From Panacagrimonas sp041603235 (GTDB lineage Bacteria > Pseudomonadota > Gammaproteobacteria > Nevskiales > Nevskiaceae), in the NCBI GenBank assembly GCA_041603235.1, contig JBFIES010000001.1, positions 124,001-188,000 of the forward strand: 64,000 bases of DNA, given 5' to 3'. The notes beneath the pieces are model-generated. The model did not search any database and was not told the DNA's origin. It was given only the letters and a program-made list of their open reading frames with translations. Positions 35,520 through 43,748 of this stretch are shown piece by piece (position 1 is the stretch's first letter; each line of letters starts with the position of its first letter). A program made the position numbers and the translations under genes.

Positions 35520-36101
35520 ATGACCGAATCTACAGAAGACAGCCTCGACTACCTTGAGCTGAGCAGCCTGCTCAAGCTGGTCGGTTACACCGAAGCACCC
35601 GCTCACTTTCATGGCGCGCTTTGCGGCGCACTCTGCGTCCTCAACAATGGGCAGTTCGACATCGGTGCCCTGGTCATGGAAGGCGCCGACAGTGGCCAGC
35701 CACTGGACCCCAACTCCCGCATCGCTCTCGACAAACTCAGTCAGTCCTGCGCGGCTGATCTGATGTCCACCGACATGGTCTTTGAACCCCTGTTACCGCC
35801 TGACAGTACGCCCCTACGGATTCGTATCGAAGCCCTGGCTGCCTGGTGCGGTGGGTTCCTCTACGGTTTGTCGAGCAAGCAGAAGATCGACATCAAGAAG
35901 TTATCTGAAGAAGCGCGGGAAACCATCAAGGATCTGGCGCAGTTCACCAGCGCCGGCTTCGATGCCACGGGCGTGCCTGAAGAAGAAGAGGCCGCCTATG
36001 TCGAGCTGGTGGAGTACGTGCGCGTGGCCGCCCAGCTCCTGTTTCTGGAAATGCGCCCGCGGACGGCCTCGGTCGACGACGAATCCTCCACGCTGCACTA
36101 A
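35520..36101 (+). CDS. ygfB: YgfB/UPF0149 family protein
   Basis: This 193-residue helical protein has the family signature SAAPAHFHGALCGALC-like APAHFHGALCGALCVL near residue 22, WCGGFLYGLS near 115 and EEEEAAYVELVEYVRVAAQL near the end. In E. coli ygfB also stands directly before pepP. In Pseudomonas aeruginosa YgfB is reported to repress an amidase and affect beta-lactam resistance; whether that applies here is unknown. The gene is divergent from argA with an 81-bp gap, and 23 bases before pepP. Confidence 0.92.
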   Translation: MTESTEDSLDYLELSSLLKLVGYTEAPAHFHGALCGALCVLNNGQFDIGALVMEGADSGQPLDPNSRIALDKLSQSCAADLMSTDMVFEPLLPPDSTPLRIRIEALAAWCGGFLYGLSSKQKIDIKKLSEEARETIKDLAQFTSAGFDATGVPEEEEAAYVELVEYVRVAAQLLFLEMRPRTASVDDESSTLH

Positions 36102-36124
36102 GCCGATATCCTCGCCTTACCATC

Positions 36125-37444
36125 ATGCGACTGAGTCCAGCAGACAAGACAGAACACCTCGAACGCCGCGTCGAGCTGATGAAACGCATTGGCAAGTCCG
36201 GCGTTGCCATCATTCCGGCAGCGCACGAGGCCGTGCGCGCCCGCGACACACATTATCGCTTTCGCCAGAACAGTGACTTTCAGTATCTGACCGGCTTTCA
36301 CGAGCCCGAATCCATTGCGGTACTGGCACCGGGCCGGCCTGAGGGCGAGTTCATCCTGTTCGTGCGCCCCAAGGACAAGGAGCGGGAAATCTGGGACGGT
36401 CGCCGGGCTGGCCCGGCCGGGGCACGGCGCGGCTTTGGCGCGGATCAGGCTTTTGATCTCGACCAGTTTGATGTCCTGCTGCCACAGATTCTCAGCGGCC
36501 GCGATGCCCTGCACTACACCCTGGGTGATCAACCGGAGCTCGATGCTCACATCGCCCAGCTGCTGCGACATCTGCGGGAAGTCTCACGCCGTGGCGGCGC
36601 CGCTCCGGACACGATCATTGCACTGGAGTCCACGCTCCACGAGATACGTCTGTTCAAGCGGCCGGCCGAGATCGAGCTGATGCGTCATGCCTCGAAGGTC
36701 TCTGCCGCCGCCCACGTCGCTGCCATGCAGTTCACACGGCCCGGCCGCTACGAATGGGAAGTCGCGGCGCGCATTCATGCGGAATTCGAATCCAACGACA
36801 TGCAGCCCGGCTACGGCTCCATCGTCGGTGGCGGGGACAATGCCTGCATCCTGCATTACGTGGAGAACAATGCACGATTGAAAGACGGCGATCTGTTGCT
36901 GATCGACGCCGGTGGCGAGTTTCGCGGCTACACCTCGGACATCACCCGCAGCTTTCCGGTAAATGGTCGCTTCACCGGCGAGCAGAAAGCGGTTTACGAA
37001 GTGGTGCTGGAGGCTCAGAAAGCTGCCATGCGAAAGATGAAGCCGGGCGCATCCAGCGCCAAGCCGCACGAGGCGGCAACCAGGAAACTGACCGAGGGCA
37101 TGGTTGCCCTGGGCCTGCTCAAGGGCGATCCGGATGAGCTCATCGCGCAGGAGAAACATCGCCAGTTCTATATGCATGGCACCGGCCACTGGCTGGGCAT
37201 GGATGTACATGACGTGGGTCGCTACAAGATTGCCAACAAGCCACGTCGTTTTGAACCTGGCATGGTCATGACAGTGGAACCCGGCCTGTATATCGCACCC
37301 GGCACCCGCGGCGTCAGCAAAAAATTCTGGGGCATCGGCATCCGTATCGAGGACGACATCCTGATCACCCAGGACGGTCACGAGGTACTGACCTCCGACG
37401 TTCCCAAGCGCGTGGGTGAAATCGAAGCCCTGATGGCCGGGTGA
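36125..37444 (+). CDS. pepP: Xaa-Pro aminopeptidase (proline aminopeptidase II)
   Basis: This 439-residue manganese peptidase removes N-terminal residues followed by proline. The N-terminal domain has FLYLTGF-like DFQYLTGFHEPES. The pita-bread metal site is complete: LLIDAGGEFRGYTSDITRSF (two Asp), HGTGHWLGMDVHD (His), TVEPGLY (Glu) and GIRIEDDILI (Glu). It lies second in the ygfB-pepP-ubiH-ubiI run, as in E. coli. Its stop overlaps the GTG start of ubiH by four bases. Confidence 0.97.
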   Translation: MRLSPADKTEHLERRVELMKRIGKSGVAIIPAAHEAVRARDTHYRFRQNSDFQYLTGFHEPESIAVLAPGRPEGEFILFVRPKDKEREIWDGRRAGPAGARRGFGADQAFDLDQFDVLLPQILSGRDALHYTLGDQPELDAHIAQLLRHLREVSRRGGAAPDTIIALESTLHEIRLFKRPAEIELMRHASKVSAAAHVAAMQFTRPGRYEWEVAARIHAEFESNDMQPGYGSIVGGGDNACILHYVENNARLKDGDLLLIDAGGEFRGYTSDITRSFPVNGRFTGEQKAVYEVVLEAQKAAMRKMKPGASSAKPHEAATRKLTEGMVALGLLKGDPDELIAQEKHRQFYMHGTGHWLGMDVHDVGRYKIANKPRRFEPGMVMTVEPGLYIAPGTRGVSKKFWGIGIRIEDDILITQDGHEVLTSDVPKRVGEIEALMAG

Positions 37445-38685
37445 GCAGCATCAATACTCATTCTGAAGCGCCGGCCGGCACGAGCCAGCCGTATGACGTC
37501 GCCATTGTCGGCGGCGGTCTGGTTGGTTGCAGTCTCGCAGTTGCCCTGCGCCGGCAAGGGCGCAGGGTGGTCTTGATTGAGGCCCAGCCGCCCCGGGCCG
37601 GGAGCGCATCCTGGGACGAGCGTTGCATCGCGCTCAATGCCGGTTCGCGAGACATTCTGGAATCTCTGGATCTGTGGGCGGCGCTGTCGCCCGCCTGCGA
37701 GCCCATCCTTTCCACGCATATTTCAGAACGCGGCCGCTTCGGCGCGGCGCGGTTTTCAGCCGAGCAGGCCGGGCTGCCGGCGCTGGGATACAACACGCCC
37801 ATGCGCGCCATCAACGACCTGCTCTGGCAATCGGCTGCGCAGGCGCAGGTCGACATCCTGCGGCCGGCTTCCGTCACGGGCTTGCAACTGCTGGCAAACA
37901 GCGTGCTGCTGACCCTTGAAACCGAGTCCGTGAGTTCCAGTTTGCATGCACAGCTTGTCGTTGCAGCAGATGGTGCGCGTTCGGCCGTCCGCAGTCTGCT
38001 CAAGCTCGGTGCAGATGAACGCGAGTATGGCCAGCACGCCGTCGTGACCGCCGTACGTCCGCAGTTTCCACATGCAGGCGTCGCCTACGAGCGATTCCTC
38101 AGCTCCGGTCCCTTGGCCCTGCTGCCCAAGCCCGATGACGAACAGGGCCACGCATGCTCGCTGGTCTGGACCCTGCCTTCGGACCAGCTCGAAACCTTTC
38201 TCAAGCTCAGCGACGATGCCTTCGTCGATAAGGCGATGGATGCATTTGGCGAGCGGCTCGGCAAGCTCTCCAGTCCCGGCCGGCGGATGAGCTATCCGCT
38301 GACGCGGGTCATGAGCGACGCCCTGACTGCTCCACGTACGGTCTTTATCGGCAACGCTGCGCAGAGCCTGCATCCGGTTGCGGCGCAGGGTTTCAATCTC
38401 GGTTTGCGCGATGCGGCCACCCTCGCCGCGCTAATCGGTCCGGTGCCCGACCCCGGCGACGCGCAGGTGCTCGAGACCTATCGTGACAAGCGCCTGTCCG
38501 ATCGAAAGCAGGTTTCCGAATTTACCGACCGCCTGGTCCGCCTGTTCTCCAATGCGGTTCCGGGGCTGCGCGGCCTGCGTCACCTCGGACTGATGCTGCT
38601 CGAATTCGACAGCCCAGTGCGACAGAACATCCTGAGCCAGAATCTGGGAATGAAAGGCTCACGACCGCTGCTTCAGAACTCATGA
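37441..38685 (+). CDS. ubiH: 2-octaprenyl-6-methoxyphenol hydroxylase
   Basis: This 414-residue FAD monooxygenase starts with GTG and carries the dinucleotide fold DVAIVGGGLVGCSLAVALRR, the middle motif VVAADGARSAVRSLL, and the C-terminal FAD-ribityl motif FIGNAAQSLHPVAAQGFNLG. UbiH hydroxylates ring carbon 1 in aerobic ubiquinone synthesis. It is distinguished from ubiI by the position next to pepP and by WDERCIALNAGS. It overlaps the next gene by four bases. Confidence 0.94.
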   Translation: MSSINTHSEAPAGTSQPYDVAIVGGGLVGCSLAVALRRQGRRVVLIEAQPPRAGSASWDERCIALNAGSRDILESLDLWAALSPACEPILSTHISERGRFGAARFSAEQAGLPALGYNTPMRAINDLLWQSAAQAQVDILRPASVTGLQLLANSVLLTLETESVSSSLHAQLVVAADGARSAVRSLLKLGADEREYGQHAVVTAVRPQFPHAGVAYERFLSSGPLALLPKPDDEQGHACSLVWTLPSDQLETFLKLSDDAFVDKAMDAFGERLGKLSSPGRRMSYPLTRVMSDALTAPRTVFIGNAAQSLHPVAAQGFNLGLRDAATLAALIGPVPDPGDAQVLETYRDKRLSDRKQVSEFTDRLVRLFSNAVPGLRGLRHLGLMLLEFDSPVRQNILSQNLGMKGSRPLLQNS

Positions 38686-39863
38686 GCACACAGCGACCCG
38701 CATGCGATATCGCCATCATCGGCGGCGGCATCGTCGGCCTGACAGCCTATCTTGCGCTGCGCCTGCAAGGTTTCGATGTGCGCCTGATCGAACGCGGCAA
38801 AGTGCCAGTGCTGTCTCCACCGGATCCCGATGCAGCGTATGACCCGCGGGTCTACGCTATCACCCCCTCTTCGGCAGAACTGCTCAGGACGCTGGAGATC
38901 TGGCAGCAGCTGGACATGAAGCGCGTAGCCCCGATCAGGCAGATGTGCGTGTGGGACCAGCAGCCCGCCGATGCGCTGAAGTTCGACGCTACTGCGCAGG
39001 GTCTGGGCTGGATCATGGAGCACCGCCCGATCAGCCATGCGCTATGGGCCACGGTCGACGCGGCGCATCTCATTACAGAGTGTCAGGTCGAGCACATGCA
39101 GATCGACGATGACGGGGTTGAAATGCAGCTATCCGATGACAGTTGCTTGCGCGCACAACTACTGGTCAGCGCGGAGGGTGCAGGTTCCAGCATTCGTGAC
39201 TTCGCGGGCATCGAGACTACCGGCTGGGACTACAAGGCCAAAGCCATCGTTTGTCATCTGAAGACCTCCTTGCAGCATGACGGTCAAGCGCTCCAGCGAT
39301 TCCTGAAGACCGGCCCCCTGGCCCTGCTGCCGCTGGCCGATGGTCGTCGTTCACTGGTCTGGTCAGCGGACAATGCCGAAGCCGAGGCGCTGCTCGCACT
39401 GGATGATGCCGCGTTCGCCCGCCGGCTTGAGGAGGCAACGCAATCTGTGGCAGGGACGGTACTGGCCAGCAGCGAACGCATCAGTTTCCCGCTGCGGCTG
39501 TTGCACGCTAGCCAATACGTCTCCGAGCGCTGCGTCCTGGTCGGCGACAGCGCGCATGTCGTCCACCCACTCGCCGGGCAAGGTCTGAATCTGGGACTCG
39601 CCGATGTCGCGGAACTGACGCGAGTCCTGAGCGAGGCGCGACAGCAGAAGCGCAGCTGGAGCGCGCTGCGAACGCTCAAACGCTATGAACGCGCCCGTGC
39701 TGCGGAGAATCTGGAAATGCTCGGCCTGACCGACGCACTCAACAAGGCTTTCTCTTTGGATGCAAAGTCTTGGCACCGGGTTTTGAGCTTCGGCATGAAC
39801 ACCATTAATCGCATCGAGCCACTCAAGCAGCTGCTTTCTGCGCGCGCTGCCGGGCGCTCCTGA
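38682..39863 (+). CDS. ubiI: UbiI/VisC-type ubiquinone-synthesis FAD hydroxylase
   Basis: This 393-residue flavoprotein is a paralogue of UbiH, with DIAIIGGGIVGLTAYLALRL at the N-terminus, YDPRVYAITPSSAELL, SAEGAGSSIRDFAGI and LVGDSAHVVHPLAGQGLNLG. UbiI hydroxylates ring carbon 5 of the ubiquinone precursor. In some bacteria one hydroxylase covers several positions (UbiL, UbiM), so the exact regiochemistry is inferred from the E. coli-like gene order. The ATG overlaps the ubiH stop. A hairpin follows 2 bases after the stop. Confidence 0.9.
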   Translation: MSTQRPACDIAIIGGGIVGLTAYLALRLQGFDVRLIERGKVPVLSPPDPDAAYDPRVYAITPSSAELLRTLEIWQQLDMKRVAPIRQMCVWDQQPADALKFDATAQGLGWIMEHRPISHALWATVDAAHLITECQVEHMQIDDDGVEMQLSDDSCLRAQLLVSAEGAGSSIRDFAGIETTGWDYKAKAIVCHLKTSLQHDGQALQRFLKTGPLALLPLADGRRSLVWSADNAEAEALLALDDAAFARRLEEATQSVAGTVLASSERISFPLRLLHASQYVSERCVLVGDSAHVVHPLAGQGLNLGLADVAELTRVLSEARQQKRSWSALRTLKRYERARAAENLEMLGLTDALNKAFSLDAKSWHRVLSFGMNTINRIEPLKQLLSARAAGRS

Positions 39864-39865
39864 CA

Positions 39866-39887
39866 GCCAAGCCACGTTCTGCTTGGC
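39866..39887 (+). terminator. Hairpin after the ubi genes
   Basis: GCCAAGC (39866-39872) and GCTTGGC (39881-39887) form a perfect seven-base stem with an eight-base loop directly after the ubiI stop. A weak T run follows only at 39895 and beyond, so termination may be partial. Confidence 0.45.
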
Positions 39888-39970
39888 GAACCGCGTTTTC
39901 ATCGCCCCCGCGCATGTCATGGCTACCGGCCTGCGGCCTGAGCCGGTATAGTCGGCCCACGATATCAATC

Positions 39971-40180
39971 CGTGTGCGAGAGACCGTCACTGTGACGGCG
40001 CCGAAGGCGCAACACCGCTCGTCAATCGCTCAGGCAAAGGGAGCACGCGGAAAGTAGGTCGCAAGACCTATATATCGACTCTGGAGAGCGTCCACATTCG
40101 TGGACCACCGATGGGGCAAGGTCGCGAAGGCGTACCTGAACTCTCAGGTCCGGTGAGGTTTGCCGGGAAGACAGAGGGGC
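39971..40180 (+). promoter_or_regulatory. Tandem glycine riboswitch (two aptamers)
   Basis: Both aptamers of a cooperative glycine riboswitch are recognisable. Aptamer 1 (about 39971-40092) has GTGCGAGAGACC, GGCGCCGAAGGCGCAA, CTCAGGCAAA and CTGGAGAG. Aptamer 2 (about 40103-40180) has CACCGATGGGGCAAGG, GCGAAGGCG, CTGAACTCTCAGGT, CCGGTGAGG and CAGAGGGG. It is the standard leader of gcv genes, which it turns on when glycine is plentiful. A TATAGT (-10-like) lies at 39947-39952. GCGATC at 40179-40184 can pair with GATCGC at 40213-40218, next to the gcvT start, suggesting translational control. Confidence 0.95.
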
Positions 40181-40218
40181 GATCACCATTGGCTTATTTT
40201 TTGCCGGCAAGGGATCGC

Positions 40219-41301
40219 ATGCTCAAACAAACTGCTCTTATTGAACAACACCGCCAACTCAAGGCGCGTCTGGTGGATTTTGCCGGCTGGGAAATGCCCA
40301 TCCAGTACGCCTCGCAGATGGACGAGCACCACGCCGTACGCAGCAAGGCCGGCATGTTCGACGTGGGCCACATGTGCGGAGTCGATCTTCACGGCGCGCG
40401 CGTCCGCGAGTTCCTGCGCTATCTGCTCGCCAACGATGTGGACAAACTCAAGAATGCGGGCAAGGCGCTCTACACCTGCCTGCTGCGCGAAGACGGCGGC
40501 ATTCTCGATGACCTGATCGTCTACTTCCTCAGCGAAGACTATTTTCGTCTGGTCGTGAATGCCGGTACGGCCGAAAAGGACATCGCCTGGATTCAATCCA
40601 AGGCTGGCGCCTTTGACGTGCAGGTCAAACCGCGCACTGACCTCGGCATCCTCGCAGTCCAGGGCCCTGAAGCGCGCAAGCTGGTCGAAGCTCAGTTGCC
40701 ACCCGGGCTCGCGCCGCGCGCCGCTGCGCTCAAACCCTTCAATGCCTGCGCGCAGGGCGATCTGTTTGTCGCGCGCACCGGATATACCGGTGAGGATGGT
40801 TACGAACTGCTCGTTCCGCACGATCAGCTCGCTCCGCTCTGGGAAAATCTGCTCGCCGCTGGCGTCACGCCCTGCGGTCTGGGCGCACGCGATACCTTGC
40901 GACTCGAGGCGGGCATGAATCTCTACGGTCAGGACATGGACGAAACCGTCACGCCGCTGGAATCAGGTCTGGCCTGGACGGTTGCCCTCAATCCAGGCCG
41001 TGATTTCATTGGCCGTTCTGTCCTCGAAAAGCAGCAAGGCGAGTCGCACTCGGTGCAGGTTGGCGTGCTGCTCGAAGAGCGCGGCGTGCTGCGCGCCCAC
41101 ATGAAAATTCGATTCGCATCCGGGGCGACCGGCGAGCTCACCAGTGGTGGCTTCGGCCCCACGCTGAAGCGATCCATCGGCCTGGCTCGCATCCAGCCTA
41201 CTGACGAGACCGACTGCGAAGTCGAGATTCGCGGCAAGTGGCAGGCAGCGCGAATCGTCAAACCACCGTTTGCCCGCAACGGCCAATCCCTTCTCAAGTA
41301 A
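40219..41301 (+). CDS. gcvT: Glycine cleavage system T protein (aminomethyltransferase)
   Basis: This 360-residue protein transfers the methylene group from the aminomethyl arm of GcvH to tetrahydrofolate, releasing ammonia. It starts MLKQTALIEQHRQLKARLVD, with FAGWEMPIQYASQMDEHHAV and GMFDVGHMCGVDLHG, the conserved folate-binding start. ARTGYTGEDGYELLVP and GARDTLRLEAGMNLYGQDMD are also typical. The frame is open upstream through the riboswitch, but the ATG at 40219 fits family starts. Confidence 0.97.
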   Translation: MLKQTALIEQHRQLKARLVDFAGWEMPIQYASQMDEHHAVRSKAGMFDVGHMCGVDLHGARVREFLRYLLANDVDKLKNAGKALYTCLLREDGGILDDLIVYFLSEDYFRLVVNAGTAEKDIAWIQSKAGAFDVQVKPRTDLGILAVQGPEARKLVEAQLPPGLAPRAAALKPFNACAQGDLFVARTGYTGEDGYELLVPHDQLAPLWENLLAAGVTPCGLGARDTLRLEAGMNLYGQDMDETVTPLESGLAWTVALNPGRDFIGRSVLEKQQGESHSVQVGVLLEERGVLRAHMKIRFASGATGELTSGGFGPTLKRSIGLARIQPTDETDCEVEIRGKWQAARIVKPPFARNGQSLLK

Positions 41302-41335
41302 CCAGCCAATCAACTTTTTTCGGAGTCCTGTCTCG

Positions 41336-41725
41336 ATGAGCAATTCACCCAATGATCTGAAATACGCCGCGTCCCACGAGTGGGTGCGCCTCGAAGCCGA
41401 TGGCAGCCTGACCATTGGCATTACCGACCACGCGCAGGAAGCCCTTGGCGATCTGGTCTTTGTGGAAGCCCCCGCTGTCGGATCTGCACTCAATGCCAGC
41501 GCAGCCTGTGCGGTGGTGGAATCGGTCAAGGCAGCATCGGATGTCTACGCACCGGTCGCCGGAGAAGTCATTGCCCAGAATGAGGCGCTCGCCGATGCCC
41601 CGGAACTGATCAACAGCGACCCCTATGGCGAAGGCTGGATCTGGAAAATGAAACCGGGCAATGCCGGCGATCTGGATGCCCTGCTCGATGCGGCTGCCTA
41701 CGAGAAAACACTCGACGACGCCTGA
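41336..41725 (+). CDS. gcvH: Glycine cleavage system H protein
   Basis: This 129-residue lipoyl protein shuttles intermediates between GcvP, GcvT and the L protein. The lipoylated lysine is Lys65 in VVESVKAASDVYAPVAGEV. GDLVFVEAPAVG and PYGEGWIWKMKP are also conserved. The ATG at 41336 has CGGAG ten bases upstream, confirming the start. It is 34 bases downstream of gcvT. Confidence 0.97.
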   Translation: MSNSPNDLKYAASHEWVRLEADGSLTIGITDHAQEALGDLVFVEAPAVGSALNASAACAVVESVKAASDVYAPVAGEVIAQNEALADAPELINSDPYGEGWIWKMKPGNAGDLDALLDAAAYEKTLDDA

Positions 41726-41786
41726 ATATCCGGCCCGCTCGATTGCACTGCCTTCCCTGCCCTGATTCTGCACGCCTGAAATAGTC

Positions 41787-43148
41787 ATGCCTTTTATTCC
41801 GCATACCGAAAGTGACGTCAAAACCATGCTGGAGCGCATTGGCGCCCCCAGCATCGAAGCTCTTTTTGACGAAATTCCAGCTGACCTGCGCTACGGCAAG
41901 CTCAAGGGCGTACCGGACGCGCTCTCAGAGATGGACGTTACCCGGCTGATGTCCGAGCGCGCCGCGCAGGATGGCCGCCTGATCAATTTCTGCGGTGCCG
42001 GCGCCTACGAGCACCACATCCCGGCGGCCGTGTGGGAAATCACCACGCGCGGAGAGTTCTATTCCGCCTATACGCCGTATCAGGCGGAAGCCAGCCAGGG
42101 CACCCTGCAGTTGCTGTACGAGTACCAGACCATGATGTCTGAGCTCACCGGCATGGAAGTATCCAATGCCTCTCTGTATGACGGCGCCAGTGCACTGGCC
42201 GAAGCCCTGCTGATGGCAGCGCGAGCCAACCGCACGAATCCGTCGATGCGTGTGCTGCTGCCACAGGCATTGCACCCCTACTATCGCGAAGTCGTGCAGA
42301 GCTGCACCTCCGCCCAGGGCATCGTCTGCGAGATGTTGCCGATCGACCCTGCCAGCGGAAAGACGGACATCAAGTCGCTGGATGCCATTGCTGGCGACGC
42401 ACCTACCGCCGTGGTCATTGCGCAGCCCAATTTCTTCGGCCTGATGGAAGATGTGGATGCGCTCACCGACTGGGCCCATGAGCGAAACGCATTGGTGGTG
42501 GCGGTGGTGAATCCGGTATCGCTGGCCCTGCTCAAACCACCGGGCCAATGGGGAAGCAAAGGTGCCGATATTGTCTGCGGAGAAGGCCAGCCACTCGGTG
42601 CTCCGCTGGCCAGTGGCGGACCTTATTTCGGCTTCCTGACCGCACGTCAGGCGCTGGTGCGTCAGGTGCCTGGGCGCATTGTTGGCCGCACAGTCGACGT
42701 GGATGGCAAGCAGGGTTTTGCCCTGACCCTGCAGGCTCGTGAGCAGCACATCCGCCGCGCGAAGGCGACGTCCAATATCTGCACCAATCAGGGCTTGCTG
42801 GTGACCGCCGCCACCATTCACCTGTCGCTTCTGGGCCCGCAGGGCTTGGCGAAGGTCGCTTCGAGCTGCGTGCAGAACACGCGCAAGCTGGTGGACAGCC
42901 TGTGCCAGATCGACGGTGTGGAACGCATCTTTGACGGCGCGCATTTCCACGAGACCGCATTGAGGCTGCCAAAGAAAGTGGCGCCCGTGCTCGAAGCGCT
43001 TGCCGAGCAGGGCATCTTTGGCGGCTTTGATCTGAGCCGGCATTTCCCCGAATTGGGCGATGCCTTGCTGGTCTGCGCCACGGAAACACGCAATGAAGCG
43101 GACATTCAGCAGTATCAGGCGACACTCAAGAACATCCTCAGCAGTTAG
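41787..43148 (+). CDS. gcvPA: Glycine dehydrogenase (decarboxylating) subunit 1
   Basis: This 453-residue protein is the N-terminal half of the glycine decarboxylase P protein as a separate subunit. MPFIPHTESDVKTMLERIGA, FCGAGAYEHHIPAAVWEIT and YTPYQAEASQGTLQLLYEYQ are typical of GcvPA. The PLP lysine is in subunit 2. E. coli has one fused GcvP of about 957 residues; the split form is known from many other bacteria. Tpx lies between the two subunit genes here. Confidence 0.96.
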   Translation: MPFIPHTESDVKTMLERIGAPSIEALFDEIPADLRYGKLKGVPDALSEMDVTRLMSERAAQDGRLINFCGAGAYEHHIPAAVWEITTRGEFYSAYTPYQAEASQGTLQLLYEYQTMMSELTGMEVSNASLYDGASALAEALLMAARANRTNPSMRVLLPQALHPYYREVVQSCTSAQGIVCEMLPIDPASGKTDIKSLDAIAGDAPTAVVIAQPNFFGLMEDVDALTDWAHERNALVVAVVNPVSLALLKPPGQWGSKGADIVCGEGQPLGAPLASGGPYFGFLTARQALVRQVPGRIVGRTVDVDGKQGFALTLQAREQHIRRAKATSNICTNQGLLVTAATIHLSLLGPQGLAKVASSCVQNTRKLVDSLCQIDGVERIFDGAHFHETALRLPKKVAPVLEALAEQGIFGGFDLSRHFPELGDALLVCATETRNEADIQQYQATLKNILSS

Positions 43149-43172
43149 AACAACACCGAACCGGAGAATCAA

Positions 43173-43673
43173 ATGGCAAAAGTGACACTTCAAGGCAACG
43201 CTTTTCAAACCAATGGTGATCTGCCTGCAGTGGGATCAGATGCACCGGGCTTTCGTCTGGTTGCGGCAGACCTCAAAGACACGACTCCGCACGACTTCGC
43301 CGGCAAGACGAAGGTCCTCAACATTTTCCCGTCAGTTGATACACCCACCTGCGCCACCAGCGTACGCAAGTTCAACGAGAAGGCTGGCCAACTCAAGGAC
43401 GTGGTTGTCCTGTGCGTCTCCGCAGACCTGCCTTTTGCTCAGTCCCGTTTCTGCGGCGCTGAGAATCTTGAAAACGTGAAGACCTTGTCCCTGATGCGCG
43501 GCGGACAGTTTGCGAAAGATTATGGCGTGTTCATTGAAAACGGCCCGCTCGCCGGTCTGACTGCGCGCGCGGTCGTGGTTCTCGATGCCGACAACAAGGT
43601 GACCTACACCGAACTGGTCACGGAAATTGCGGACGAACCGAACTACGAAGCCGCACTCAAGGCTATCGGCTAG
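43173..43673 (+). CDS. tpx: Thiol peroxidase
   Basis: This 166-residue peroxiredoxin of the Tpx class reduces lipid and hydrogen peroxides using thioredoxin. The peroxidatic cysteine is Cys60 in SVDTPTCATSVRKFNE and the resolving cysteine is Cys94 in SRFCGAENL, the atypical two-Cys pattern. GGAG lies upstream of the ATG. It is placed between gcvPA (24-base gap) and gcvPB (75-base gap), so it is likely transcribed from the glycine-responsive promoter. A private promoter is not visible. Confidence 0.95.
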   Translation: MAKVTLQGNAFQTNGDLPAVGSDAPGFRLVAADLKDTTPHDFAGKTKVLNIFPSVDTPTCATSVRKFNEKAGQLKDVVVLCVSADLPFAQSRFCGAENLENVKTLSLMRGGQFAKDYGVFIENGPLAGLTARAVVVLDADNKVTYTELVTEIADEPNYEAALKAIG

Positions 43674-43748
43674 CCGCTATTGCAAGCGCCTTGCTGTCGC
43701 CTGTTTGGCAGCAAGGCACCTTTTACAAGTAACAACTTCGACGGACTC

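Noticed and set aside
41925..43208. A 427-codon antisense frame across gcvPA
   Set aside because: Same cause; gcvPA is unambiguous and the antisense protein has no recognisable motif.
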